Below are positions 1-13,195 of a stretch of 64,000 nt of DNA, piece after piece. The notes beneath the pieces were generated by a model that did no database searches, had not been told where the DNA came from, and saw only the letters and a program-made list of their open reading frames with translations. Every line of letters starts with the position of its first letter. Position 1 is the stretch's first letter. The stretch is from Hevea brasiliensis (lineage: Eukaryota > Streptophyta > Magnoliopsida > Malpighiales > Euphorbiaceae). The stretch is taken from contig NC_079505.1 in NCBI RefSeq assembly GCF_030052815.1, positions 25,002,843 to 25,066,842 on the forward strand. The letters are read 5' to 3'. The position numbers and the translations under genes were made by a program.

Positions 1-1824
1 TTTGTACCATAATTTCTTATTCCATTAGGGACTGTTACATTGAGAATTTGAGGAAATGGTAAACATGAAAGTTGTTCCTTATTTTGTCTAGTTGAATTTC
101 ATTTCTTGAATCACTCCATTTGGAGTTTTGTAGCTCCAGTTATGGTCCAAAAACCACAGCTGGCCGGATTTCAATTCTGCAGAATTTACCAAATCTACAG
201 TACCATGAACAGTGACTGCCACTGCCTTGTTGGATAGGTTCTGGTCATAATTTGGGGTGAGTTTCTTCATGAAAGTTGTTTGTCTATATCTCATCTTGTT
301 GCTGTAAAAATTTCAGGTCAAATGGACCATTCTACAGTGAATTATGGCTTACTGTTCATTTGGTCATTCTGCAGATTCTGCTTGCAGGGTATCCGGATTG
401 GAGCCAACTTTTGGTCCACTTGCTTTGGTCTTTTGGGCATGGTTTCTTCAGTAAAATTGTGCCATTATAAGTCTAGTTTCATGTCCAATTGGCCAAACAC
501 CAATTGAACCTACACAGCCAAAGATATGGCAGTCCAAGTGGGCTGGACTCACAGCCTCCCTACTGCTGTCACTAGGCAGCCTACCAAAACACTTTGTAAC
601 ACTCTAATGCACTTCAAATTATAGTCAACTTACCTCAAATGGTCACTAATTGACCATTAGAATGTTCTTTAACAATTTCATAAGCTAAATCCAAGTTTCA
701 CTCCCAAACCCTAGCTTCCCATTTCAATTCACACAAGATACCCTAGTTAGCACACTAATTCATTATCCATGTATATATATACCTTAAACATCATCTCTAG
801 TCCACTCTAAGTCCCTCAAAACAATCAAAATCATTCCTTCCTTAGGGCTGTCGAAATTCAAGGGATACATACACTTAACTTTTATTCATTTAATTTACAA
901 TTTCTAACTTATTTCAAGTTTCTAACATGGAATCAAAGAAGTATATATATAAATAGGCACTAACCTCTTGTAGGGCAGAATTTTCCCAAGCTTGACTTCA
1001 ATTTTTCTTCAAAAATTTGCTGCCCAAAGCTTCTTCAAGGTGTGGGGTGAGTTTTTTGTGAAGACAACTAGGGTTTTTATGGTGAGAAAGGGTGTGGATT
1101 CAAGCTTTGTAAGCATGAAAATGGAGAAGGGAAAAGAGGAGCATGAAACGTCTTATTGGGGAAGAAGAGTAGCTGCAGAAAATTCTCTAAAATTGTCTTC
1201 TTTTTCTGCCCATTTATGTATTATAAATGTCTTCCTTTAATTTAATTGGCCATCCCTTTTTAATTACCTAAGCATGACATCATAATTCCCAATTTAGCTC
1301 CTTTTTCTTTCTTTTCTTTTCTACCAAATTTCAATTTAATTTTTAGCAATATTTATTCATATTTTAGATCATAATAATTATTTACTTAACTGGACAAGTC
1401 GGCCAAAAATCGTCTCTGAAGGCGAAATGACCAAAATGCCCTCCGTTTGGCTTAACGGGTCAAAATTATCTGTACCGATTGAAAAATTTTTCTAAATATT
1501 TTCTTGGCATTCTAATGCCATAGGAACCTCAATGACCCTTCTCTGGAGTCCCAAAAATTATTTTATGAATTTTTCCCTGGGTCTAGGGCTCCTAGTTGCG
1601 AGAACCGCAACTTACCTCTGGTTACCCATCGCTTGGGCACCTGCTCATTTGACTTGGTTGTATTTTATTTCTAAAATTTTTTCTAAATTTTTCTTATTAA
1701 TATTTGAGTAAATTTTGGTTCCTCACTTTAGTTTAAATATTTTTCCGGACGTTCTAGTTGTCCGGACAGACACCGGTCACCGGAACAGTAGAATGTACGG
1801 AGTTGCTACCGGGAGGGTGTTACA
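1..1824 (-). mobile_element. Reverse-oriented Ty3/gypsy LTR, cut by window start
   Basis: Read on the minus strand this stretch starts TGTAACACCC at 1824 and continues past position 1. It shares clear blocks with the + strand LTRs at 1.8-5.2, 9.3-13.0 and 17.9-21.5 kb, including the ATGACCAAATGAACAGT block and the 'ctacaaaactcc' block, both as reverse complements. It is therefore a related LTR facing the other way. No coding region is convincing in it. Its terminal TGTTACA abuts LTR1 directly, which suggests it is the 5' LTR of an element inserted into LTR1. The rest of that element would lie to the left of the window. Confidence 0.75.
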
Positions 1825-4800
1825 TAAGGGGATTAGAACAACACTTAAGACAACTAGAAAAGCTATAAACACAAATAATTAGAAATTGCTAATTAGTTAA
1901 GTAAAAATAAGAAAAACAGAACATAAGAAGTTAAACGAGCCGAGAGTCACAGCGATAGGTGACCTTCTTGGGAAGGACTGCGAAGTCGTTTTAAACTCAA
2001 ATTTCGAACTATAAAATGTGACGCTGCGGTCCTTAGGACCCTTATGAATACAGTGGAAAAGAGAAAATCACGAAAAAGAACTGTTAAGTCAGTCAAATAA
2101 TTAGGTCAGGGAGCCAGAAGAAATATTGAATTATTTGCAAACCGGGATGAACCGGCGAGGGGCAATTTGGTCAATTGACCCCGAGAGCTGACTCCTGACC
2201 TAACTGTCAAATAAAATCAGAGAAAAAAAAATTTCGGAATCGAGAATTAAATTAAAGAACTAATAGAAAAAAAAAGAAAGAAAATGAAAACGGTGTAGGG
2301 AGATGACATCATGCATGACATCATGCATGATGCCATAAATGTTATAATTAATATTTAATTAATTAGATTTTTTTTTTGAGTCTTCCATAAGCTAAAATAG
2401 ATAAAAGAAAAGAAAAGAAAAAAAAAATAAATCCATCTTCCTTGCCCAAACTTGCCGCCTCACTCTTTCCCTTATTTCTCCATGGAAATTCTTCCATTAA
2501 AGCTTGTGTGTAAGCTTTTAAAACCCCAAATTTTCCCATAAACTCCCCAAAAATTATGGATTACACCTTGTTCTTGCAACTTGGAAAGGAGAACTAAGGA
2601 AAGAAAAGTGAAGAAAGTGAAAGATTTGAAGATTGAAAATTCAAGGAAAGGTTAGTAAGCTAAACTTGAAATTTCTAGTTGAATTAATTGTGTTTATAGT
2701 TCAATTAACTTAGAATTATGCTTAAAATGAAAAGAAATTAATTGTTGGAGGATTAAAGCAAAATTCATCCAGCTAGGGTTTTGATGTGTGTGCATGAATT
2801 TGATGGACTTAAAGGTGTATATGAGCTTGATTGAGTTAAAGAAGCATGTATATAGGCATTGAATTGGTTAAATGCAACAACTTAGTGAGTTAGGGTTTTG
2901 GGACTTAGGGTTTATGAACCAAAAATGTAAGAAATGAGTAAATGGTGTCTTTGACCTATTGTGAAGTGAAAAATGGTCATTTATGACCAAATGAGTTGTG
3001 TTGGAATGATTGGAATTAAAGCTAAATTCGGAGGGAGTGTGGTCATGCTGCTGGCAGCATGACCAAGTCAACTTTGAAGGACCAAAAATGAAATTTTACA
3101 AGTCCAATTGATATGGGACCAATTGGGGATGAAAATAGACATAAAGTGACACAATTTTCATTTAGAAACCATGCCCAAAAAGTGACAAAAACCTAGTGAA
3201 CAAATTGACCAAAATTGGAAAAGTGCAGGCTACCCTGTACAAACTGACCAAATGAACAATGTTTGTTCATTTGGTCATAACTCGAGCTAGGCAGGTCCAA
3301 ATGACCTGAAATTTTACCAGTGGTTATATAAGATATATACCTAAAACTTTCATGAAGAACACAAACCCAAATTCTGCCAGCAACCAAGTCATTTGGCCAT
3401 CCCAAGTTGGTGACCCAAAACTGCCAGCACCAAAATTGCCCAGAAAATCTGGGTTGTTTCCAATCCGGCAGCCATGGTTCAAATGGCCATAACTTGAGCT
3501 ACAAAACTCTAATTGGGGTGATCCAAAAATGAGAATAAACTTAAGACAATAAGAAACATTTTCTATGAAGGAAGTTTTGTCAAATTCCAACAGTAGAATG
3601 ACCAATGGAACAGTGCAATTAGGGACACCAAAACTGAAAATTTGACAATTTTGCCTAAAGGACTTAAGCTTTAAGAAAATGACCAAAACCAACAAATTTA
3701 ATGACCAAAATGTGGTATGTGGGTGAAGTTGGAGTTCCCATACCTATTAAGCTTTAGAAAGTCAACAAATTGACATGAATAGTGTAGTGAATAGTAACCC
3801 GAAACACAAAAATTTTAAGAACGTCGAGTTTAGCACAATAGAGCTAGTTAAAAGTGAAGTTAAATTTATTTTTAGATTTATGCTAAGTTATGATACTGAA
3901 ACACTATGAAACTGTGTGTTTCAGCTGAAAAAGACTTGGAAGCTCGGAGAGACTGAGTCAAGGCCTAGAGGCGACTCACGTCAGGTCTGTGCACAGTAAT
4001 TTTTGTTTAAATATATGATTCTTGAAATTTTGATTTTTTTTTAGTTAATTATGAATTGTGTTGCCATTTATGATTGTGAATATGACTTTGAAAATTTACC
4101 AGATTTCCAATAAATTATTTCAATAAATTGTTTTGAATTGACTTGGTGTTCACACTTAGCGTGACAGTATCACATTATTCCTCCATTTATGGGGTTGGGA
4201 TCGTTTATTTTCCTCCCTCTCTGGCTTGCCAGTTGAGGTTGAGATCGGATGAGTACTCATTAGCTAGCTAGCCACCTCCCTCATTGATTTCGATTAATGG
4301 GATTGTAGATTTCTTTGTCGTGGTGTACAACATGGCATTGATCGAAAATTTTGTGTCATGGCTTAAGTTGTGTATGATTTTGGCAACACTGTGTTTATGA
4401 AATTATTTGACTAAATTGTGTTATTATGAGCTTTGATAATTTGAGAAATATTTAAATTGTGTTTCATCAATGAATGATTTATGTATTGCATTTCAAATTT
4501 TATTGTGCACCATCGAGTATTTTTATACTCAAATGATAGCTTATTTTGTCCGCAGATAAGAGCAAGGAGAAAGCAGCAGAGTGAGCTGCTATCGAATTGT
4601 GGACCACACTGATCATTTTGTACGGGTATTATTTTATACCCTTGTAGTTAATTTTGATGTAAATATAGAAATATTGTATGTATCAATGTAAAGTTGAGCA
4701 GTTGTAAAATAAATTGTAATAATATTATTTTTTTGGATTTCCTACTGTAAATCAATATTTGTACTTGTGAATTTCATACTTTATGCCTTGTGAATGAAGT

Positions 4801-5209
4801 TATTAAATATTTTGAGATAATAAATTTTAATTTGGATTGTGAAATTATTTTGAAGTGAACTGAATTGAGTTGATTTGAGATTCATTGGAGGTTGGGAGTT
4901 GAGAAAATTATTGGAAGTGTTTTTTTTCAGGTATTTGAAGAACTGTTTTCTCCAATTACAAACGGAACTCTGTCAAAATTTTTATAAAATTTGCGGTAAA
5001 ATTAAAATGGATAAAAATTTTTACTAGTATTTAAACTTTGAATAAATGGTTTTAATTCCTACCAAAATGCTCACCACTTCCAAAATGTAAGAAAATTATT
5101 TTAAAATCCCTTGTAGGGTACTTAATGAGTTATCGGTAGGTGAAGTTCGGTAGTTCATTAAGTATTCTACGAGATCATGTTATGCCTTACGGAGGGGTAA
5201 GGTGTGATA
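1825..5209 (+). repeat. LTR1: 5' LTR of Tekay-like element A, first ~68 bp missing
   Basis: The stretch aligns over its whole length with the complete LTRs at 9324 and 17854. It starts at the base equivalent to 9392 of LTR2, so about 68 bp of the 5' end are absent here. It ends GGTGTGATA, where the sister LTRs end GTGACA, so the terminal CA has mutated to TA. The primer-binding site follows 8 bp later. Notable content is a duplicated ATGACATCATGC palindrome near 2303 and hairpins at 3041-3064 and 3245-3277. LTRs of about 3.6 kb fit the Tekay/Del chromovirus lineage. Confidence 0.85.
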
Positions 5210-5217
5210 TGTTTTAG

Positions 5218-5229
5218 TGGTATCAGAGT
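5218..5229 (+). other. Primer-binding site of element A (initiator Met tRNA)
   Basis: TGGTATCAGAG follows the LTR1 end after a short spacer. It is the usual complement of the 3' end of plant initiator tRNA-Met. The twelfth base has changed (GAGTA, where element B has GAGCA). Confidence 0.8.
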
Positions 5230-5398
5230 ATGATTTTTCAATAAATTTTGACTATGTGTATGAATATTTTATTGATAAGTACAACTGCTCAAGTGTCTTT
5301 AATTGATACATATGACATATTTACATCATGAATATGCACTAACGGAGGTCAACCTCCTTGTGTTTGATCTCAGGAAGTAGAAAATTTGGGAAAACGGA

Positions 5399-6590
5399 AT
5401 GGAAGGAGGAGATCATTCCGAAGAACAATTTGTTGAGGCTGAGGTTCAAGGGAAAGCCCCAGCACTCCAGAACGTGAGTGGGTGAGCCACTCCAGCTCCT
5501 ACTCCAGCACCGCAGTTTCCTGCTCAGTTTGTATAGCAGATGGCTGCGTTCTTCCAGCAAATGGCGGGTAATGTGCCACCCCAAGCTCAGATGCAAGTAC
5601 CTATAGCACAACCACAGCCCTCAGCTCGGCAATATGAAAAATTGATGAAATTTGGGGCCACCGAGTTCAAAGGCACTGTGGATCCACTGGAAGCAGAACA
5701 GTGGTTGGAAAGAATAGAACTGGTTTTTGGAAAGCTGCAGTGTACGGAAGAGCTGAAGTTCGAGTATTCTGTTTCCTTGTTACAAGGGGATGCGTATGAA
5801 TGGTGGAAGACCATCCCCCACAGCCTGGTTGAGCCACCTGTGTTAACTTGGTCAGCCTTTTTGAGGGACTTTCGACAGAAGTGGGTTCCCGATGCATACG
5901 TGGATATGAAGTTACAAGAATTCCTGAATTTGAAACAAGGGGACAGAACTATAGCAGAGTATGAGAGAGACTTCTCAAGGCTAAGCCACTATGCTGGAAG
6001 CTTAGTCTCCACCCCCAGAATAGATCTAAGAGGTTTGAGTCCGGGCTAAGGCCGAATCTAAGAATGCAAGTTGTGGGTTTCCGACATCAGAATTTCGCTG
6101 AGTTGATCTCACAGGCCCTGGAACTGGAAAGGATAGAATCAGAAGGGACAGTGAAGAAGGGTATACAAGAGAAAGAGAAGACTGAAAAGACTACTGGACA
6201 AACATCTGAGAGTGGTTCTGGAAAGAGGAAACAGTTTGGGGGATCCAGCTCCCGTAGATCTGGCAGAGGTAGATTTTCTGGCCAAAGACCACCTCGGTTT
6301 GGTCAGCAGACCCAGCAAGCACCCCGAGGAGCTCTATCAGTACGGTAGTGTGAAACTTGTGGTAGAACTCGTGGTGGGGTCTGTTTCAAAGCTATCGGTG
6401 CATGTTTTAACTGTGGAGAGAGCAGACATTTCGCTAAAGATTGCACTACTCCGCGCCAGTCTGGACCTTCTGCTACATCTGAAGGATCAGCCCAAGTCTC
6501 TGCACCTAGAGGGTCACAGTCAGCTGCTAGTGGTAGAGGCAGAGATAGGGGTCTTGGTAACACTCCTGGAAGTCAAAGCATTAACGGCCC
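5399..6590 (+). pseudogene. Element A gag, disrupted
   Basis: The start ATG is at the same place as in element B and opens the same MEGGDHSEEQ reading. Two stops follow in frame, TGA at 5483 and TAG at 5534, where B has sense codons. The capsid-like core is then open from 5540 to 6049, with the retrotransposon-gag features FKGTVDPLEAEQWLERIE and WWKTIPHS. A frame change follows near 6050. The next frame carries a basic region rich in S, G and R. A third frame carries an intact CX2CX4HX4C zinc knuckle (CFNCGESRHFAKDC) at 6405-6446. The domain order is that of a chromovirus Gag, which coats the RNA in the particle. This copy cannot make it because it needs three frames. Confidence 0.85.
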
Positions 6591-6600
6591 GATTACCAGT

Positions 6601-9323
6601 GGCGCACGATCGAGTGTATACCATACGTCAGAGGGATGAGGCTGAAACATCAGACGTAGTAGCTGGTATTTTCTCCATCCTTGACCAAGATGTACATGTG
6701 TTATTTGATCCTGGCTCCACACATTCGTATGTTAGTGCCAGTGTGATGTGTTCTACTGCTATTCAGTGTGTACCAATGGATTATGATGTGCTAGTAACTA
6801 GTCCATTAGGCCAGGAGGTCAGGGTAAATAAATTATATAGGGATTGTCCTTTGGTGATCCAAGGACACACTTTTTTATCTGATTTAATTGAAATGCCCTT
6901 AAGAGATTATGACATTATCTTGGGCATGGATTGTTTAGCCAGGCATCACGCCATGATTGACTGTAGACTGAAAACAGTCACTTTTGGTCTTCCTCAGTGT
7001 AGTGATGTAATAATTCATGGGGAGAGGCAGCTATTGCCTTCAAACATCATTTCAGCTGCACTGGCCAGAAAAATGATTAGAAAAGGGTGTGAGGCGTACT
7101 TGGCACATGTGATAGACACCCAAGTGGGGAGTCCAGCACTGAAGAACATTCCTACTGTATGTGACTTTTCGGATGTGTTTCCTGATGAATTGCCAGGTTT
7201 ACCTCCAGAAAGAGAAGTGCAGTTTGACACTGATGTTATGCCTGGTGTGGACCCAATCTCCATAACGCCATACAGAATGGCACCAGCAGAACTAAAAGAA
7301 TTGAAAGTACAGTTACAAGAGTTGCTTGACAAGGGTTCATCCGCCCTAGTGTGTCACCTTGGGGAGCGTCGGTGTTATTTGTAAAGAAGAAGGATGGCAC
7401 TCTCTGGTTATGCATTGACTATCGACAGCTGAATAAGGTGACAATAAAGAACAGATATCCATTACCCTGTATTGATGACTTGTTTGATCAGTTGAGGGGT
7501 GCAGCTGTGTTCTCCAAAATTGACCTGAGATCAGGTTATTATCAGCTGAAAGTACAAGAGCAGAGTATTCCTAAAACTGCCTTTAGAACCCGCTATGGCC
7601 ATTATGAGTTCTTGGTCATGCCATACGGGTTAACTAATGCTCCGGCTGCTTTTATGGATCTGATGAACACTATCTTCAGACCATACCTCGACCAGTTTGT
7701 TGTGGTATTTATTGATGATATATTGGTCTATTCAAGGAATGTAGAAGAGCATGATAGACATCTGCGGATTGTACTGCAGACTTTAAGGGAGAAACAGCTA
7801 TATGCCAAATTGTCAAAATGTGAATTTTGGCTGAAGGAGATATCCTTTTTGGGGCATATAGTATCAGCAGAGGGTATTAAGGTAGATCCTAGCAAGATTG
7901 AAGCTGTCCTTAATTGAAAGCCACCCAGAAATGTCACAGAGATTCACAATTTTCTGGGGTTAGCTGGATACTACCGTCGATTTGTGAAGGGATTCTCCAT
8001 GTTGGCATCTCCATTGACCAAGCTGCTTAGAAAGGATGTGAAATTTCAGTGGATGGACAAATGCCAGCAAAGTTTTGATGAGTTGAAAAGATGTTTGACT
8101 GAGGCTCCAGTCCTGACTTTACCTACACCGGGTAAAGAATATACAATTTACAGCGATGCTTCTCACAATGGGCTAGGTTATGTGTTAATGCAAGATCAAA
8201 ATGTCATTGCCTATGCATCACGCCAGCTAAAACCGTATGAGAGGAATTATCCAACACATGACTTGGAGCTTGCAGCTATTGTGTTTGCTCTTAAGATCTG
8301 GAGACATTATTTGTATGGAGAGAAGTGCTACATCTACACAGATCATAAGAGTTTGAAGTATTTGGGCACCCAGAAAGAGTTGAATTTCAGACAGAGGAGA
8401 TGGTTAGAGTTGATAAAAGATTATGATTGTCTAATAGACTATCAGCTAGAGAAAGCTAATGTGGTGGCTGACGCCTTAAGTCGCAAGACTATGGCAAGTC
8501 TACGGGTTACTCCTTTGTCTTTGGTACATGAGTTGAGATCATTACATGCTAGTTTAGAGATTAATGATGATGGGCAGACAGCAGTTGCATGGCATGTACA
8601 GCCAGTGTTGATTGATCAAATCAGAATGGCTGCTCAAAATGATAAAAGGTATCATAAGCTGTTGGAAGAAGTCCGGCAGGGCAAGAAACCAGAGTTCTCA
8701 ATCAGAGATGATGGTCTATTGCTACACCAGGACAGAATTTGTGTTCCTAATGATGTTGATTTGAGGCAGATCATTTTGAATGAAGCACATGAGTCTCCTT
8801 TTGCCATACACCCTGGTGGTACAAAAATATATAGAGGGCTAAAGGAGCATTACTGGTGGATGGGTATGAAGAGAGATATGGCAGAGTTTGTATCCAAATG
8901 CCTAACTTGTTAGCAAGTAAAGGCAGAGCATCAAGTACCCACTGGGTTGTTACATCCACTACCAGTGCCAGAAGGGAAATGGGAGAGAATAACTATGGAT
9001 TTTGTAATGGGACTTCCAAAGACAAAGAAGAGTCATGATGCAGTATGGGTCATTGTTGACAGACTGACCAAGTCTACTCATTTTCTGCCAGTCCGAATGG
9101 ACTACAGTTTAGATAGATTGGCCAGGTTGTACATCGATGAGATTGTGAGGCTTCATGGAGTGCCAGTATCCATTATATCAGACAGAGATCCTAGGTTCAC
9201 TTCTAGATTCTGGGGTAGTCTTCAAAGAGCCCTAGGAACTAGATTGAACTTTAGTACTGCATTCCACCCACAGACAGATGGCCAATCTGAGAGAGCAATT
9301 CAGATCTTGGAGGACATGCTACG
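6601..9323 (+). pseudogene. Element A pol (PR-RT-RNase H-INT), disrupted and truncated
   Basis: The protease ([13 protein letters not shown], near 6700) is open to about 7335. There one base is missing relative to element B, so the frame shifts. In the new frame the RT is readable, with [10 protein letters not shown] and the catalytic FIDD box. TGA at 7915 ends it. RNase H follows ([20 protein letters not shown]). TAG at 8911 replaces a CAG codon just after the integrase zinc finger. The integrase core is then readable with all three acidic residues (MDF, SDRD, QSERA). The reading stops abruptly at 9323, where LTR2 begins, so the integrase C-terminus, the chromodomain and the polypurine tract are all missing. 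It is a dead copy. Confidence 0.88.
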
Positions 9324-12300
9324 TGTAACACCCCTATTGGTATAGCCTGGTATATTTCACTGTTTCGGTGACCGGTGTCAGTTCGGACAATTAATGGGAT
9401 TAGGGCCACACTTAAGACAACTTGAGAAGCCATAAACACAAATAATTAGTAATGTTTAATTAGTTAACTATAAATAAGAAAAACAGAACATATGAGGTTA
9501 AACGAGCCGAGAGTCACAGCGATGAGTGACCTCCTCGGGAACGACTACGAAGTCATTTTAAACTCAAATTTCGAACCGTAAAAAGTGACGCTGCGATCCT
9601 TAGGACCCTTATGGACAGAGTGGAAAAGAGAAAATCATGAAAAAGAACTGTTAAGTTAGTCAAATAATTAGGTCAGGGAACTGAAAGAAATATGGAATTA
9701 TTTGCAAACCGGGATGAACCGGCGAGGGCCAATTTGGTCAATTAACCCCGAGAGCTGACTCCTGACCTAACTGTCAAATAAAATTGGAGAAAAGAAAATT
9801 TCGGAATCGAGAATTAAATTAAAGAACTAATAGAAAAAAAATAAATAGAAAAAAAAAAGAAGATGGAAAAGTCAAAGGTGATGACATCATGCATGATGTC
9901 ATAAAGGATTAATTAATTTATTTTATTAAATTGGGATTTTTGGTATTCTAAAAGGGGATAATTACTAACAATTAAAAATAAAAAAATCACTTTCTTCCTC
10001 CCTATGTCCAACCGTCCCTCTCTCTCACCATTTCTCTCAAAAATCCTCCATTGATGAATATTTGAAGCTCATAAAACCCTAAATTTTCTTCATAATTCCC
10101 ATAATTCCCAACACCAAATCTTGATATTAGACCTTGGTTAAGAACTTAGAAGCAAAGAAAGGAAGAAAAAGTGAAGAGATTGAAGTTGGGAAAAGCTTCA
10201 TCAAAGGTAAGTCTCCCTCTCCTAACTTAAATTAGTTTATACTTATGAAAATGATGTTGAGCAAGTGAAAATTAAATGAAAAAGGAAAGAAATATTGTGT
10301 TGAGGGAAAAAGGGAAATTCAGCCAACTTGATGGGGGTTAGGGTTTGATGGAATTGATAAAATTGAACATGTAATTGAGGTTTGATGCATTAGAATGAGT
10401 TTAAAAGCTTTAATTAGTTGCATGGTTAAGTTGAAATTCTTAAATGTGATTAATTGCAACAAAGTAGTGAGATTACGGTTTTGAGGCAAATTTTGGAGAA
10501 ATGCATAAATGATGACTTTGGTCTATTGTGAGATGAAAAATGGTCAATAATGACCAAAAGAGATGTGTGGAAATTGTGAGAATGAAAGTTAAATTCGTAG
10601 GTCAAATGGTCATGCTGCTGGCAGCATGACCAAACCAACTTTGAAGGACCAAAACGGAAATTTTACAAGTGCAATTGATATGCCACCGATTGGAGATGAA
10701 AATAGACATAAAATGACACAATTTTCATTAACGAACCATGCCCAAAAACTGACCAAAACTTGGTGAACCAATTGACCAAAGTGAAATGAGAGCAAGCCGC
10801 CACTGCACCAAACTGACCAAATGAACAGTAACTGTTCATTTGGTCATAATTCGAGCTAGACAGGTCAAATTGACCTGAAATTTTACCAGCAATTAGATAA
10901 GATATAGATCTAAAACTTTTATGAAGAACACCAACCCAAATTATGCCATTAACCCATTCAAATTATTGAGCAAAGTTGAGTTACTGTACCTGCAAACTGC
11001 AGGATTGCCATTTGAGCAGTAATGTTTGAATGGCTATAACTCTCTCTAGAAAACTCTGATTTAGGTGATTCTTAAACCGATGGAAACCTAAGACATAGTA
11101 GAACATTTTATATGAAGAAAGTTGGACCAAATTATGAACTTAACTTGATCAAATTACTGAACAAATCTGGATCAAAAACCTGCCAGAACCATAGTTGCAG
11201 TATGAGCGATTGCGTGAGCGAATCTGTATTTTGGCTATAACTTGAGCTACAAAACTCCGATTGGGATGATCCAAAAATGAGAATACACTTAAGACAATAA
11301 GGAACATTTTCTATGAAGGAAGTTTTGCCAAATTCTAACAGTAGATTGACCAATGGAGCAGTGCAACTTCGGAGCACCAAAACCGAAAATTGGCAATTTT
11401 GCCAAAATGACCTAAGCTTTGAGAAAATGACCAAAACCAACAAGTTTAATGACCAAAATGTGGTATGTGGGTGAAGTTGGAGTTCCCATACCTATTAAGC
11501 CTTAAAAAGTCAACAATTTAACTTGAATAGTGTAGCGAATAGTAATCCAAAACACAAAAACTTCGAGAACGTCGAATTTAACGCAATAGAGCTAGTTAAA
11601 CTGAAGTGAAATTTATTTTTGAATTTATGCTAAGTTATGGTACTGAAACACTGTGAAATTGTGTGTTTCAGCTGAAAAAGACTTGGAAGCCCTGAAAGAC
11701 TGAGTCAAGGCCTAGAGGCGACTCCAGTCAGGTTTGTGCACAATAAATTTATGTAATTATTTTCCAATTGAAAATTTGAGTTGCTATACTTTATGAAATC
11801 GCTGTGTTATTTATGAATTGTGTTGCCACTTTGTGACTATAAAAATGACTTTGAAAATTATTTGGGATCTCTCATAAATTATTGAAAATAATTGTTTTAA
11901 ATTGATTTTGGATTCACACTTAGCATGACAGTATCACATTTCCTCCTCCATTTATGGGGTTGAGATCATTTATTTTCCTCCCTCTCTGGCTTGCCAGTTG
12001 AGGTTGTAGATCGGATGAGTACTCATTAGCTAGCTAGTCACCTCCCTCATTGATTTCGATTAATGGGGTTGTAGATTGCTTTGTCGTGGTGTACAACAAG
12101 GCATTGATCGGAAATTTTGTGTCATGACTTAAGTTGTGTATGACTCTGGCAACACTGTGTTTATGAAATTGTTTGACTAAACTGTGTTTAATGGATTATT
12201 TGACAAAATGGTGTCATTATGGACTTTGATATTTTTAAAATGTGACTGAGAAATATTTAAATTGTGTTTGGCAATGAATGATTTATTTATTGTATTTTAA

Positions 12301-13006
12301 ATTTTTATTGTGCACCACTGAGTATTTTTATACTCAGCGATAGCTTATTTTGCTATCGTAGATAAGAGCAAGGAGAAAGCAGCAGAGTGAGCTGCTGTTA
12401 AATCGAGGACTACTCTGATCATTTTGTACGGGTTTTATTTTATACCCTTGTAGATAATCTTGATGTAAATATAAAAATGTTGTATGTATCAATGTAGTTG
12501 AGCAGTTGTAAATAAATTGTAATAATATTATTTTGGATTCTCTTCTGTAAATTTAATATTTGTTCATATGGATTTTCTGCTTTATGCTTGGTGAATGGAA
12601 ATATTAAATATTTTGAGACTAGAAAACTTGATTTGTATTGTGAAATTATTTTGAAGTGCATTGAATTGAGATGATTGAGTTATTGAAGGTTGGGAGTTGT
12701 GAAATATTTTTGAAAGTGCTTTTTACAGGTCTTTGAAGAACTGGTTTCTCAAAATACAGAGGGAACTCTGTCAAAATTTTTATAAATTTGCGGCAAAATT
12801 AAAATGGATAAAAATTTTTATTAGTATTTAAACTTGAATAAATGATTTTAAATTCTTATCAAAATGCTCACCACTTCCAAAATGTAAGAAAATTGTTTTA
12901 AAATCCCTTGTAGGGCACTTAATGAGTTATCGGTAGGTGAAGTTCGGTAGTTTATTAAGTATTCTACGGGATCATGTTATGCCTTACAGAGGGGTAAGGT
13001 GTGACA
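9324..13006 (+). repeat. LTR2: 5' LTR of element B
   Basis: Starts TGTAACACCC and ends GTGTGACA, 3683 bp. It is the most complete LTR of the family in the window. It contains a perfect 22-bp palindrome at 9881-9902, long hairpins at 10607-10632 and 10814-10846, and about a dozen direct GACCA(A) motifs between 10.5 and 11.5 kb. No ORF in it looks real. Confidence 0.9.
9881..9902. promoter_or_regulatory. 22-bp perfect palindrome in LTR2
   Basis: ATGACATCATG is followed directly by its exact reverse complement, giving two inverted TGACATCA sites. An identical palindrome lies at 18394-18415 in LTR3. A duplicated, partly mutated version lies at about 2303-2336 in LTR1. The position, a few hundred bp into the LTR, fits U3. 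Binding by a bZIP-type factor is inference from the TGACNTCA-like half-sites. Confidence 0.45.
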
Positions 13007-13014
13007 TGTTTTAG

Positions 13015-13026
13015 TGGTATCAGAGC
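13015..13026 (+). other. Primer-binding site of element B (initiator Met tRNA)
   Basis: TGGTATCAGAGC lies 8 bp after the LTR2 end and matches the standard plant initiator-Met primer site. Confidence 0.85.
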
Positions 13027-13195
13027 ATGGTTTTGCAATAACTTTTGACTATGCATGTGAATATTTCTTTGATAAGTACAACTGCTCAAGTGTCTTTAAT
13101 TGATACATATGACATATTTACATCATGAATACGTACTAACGGAGGTCAACCTCCTTGTGTTTGATCACAGGAAGTAGAAAATTTGAGAAAACAGA

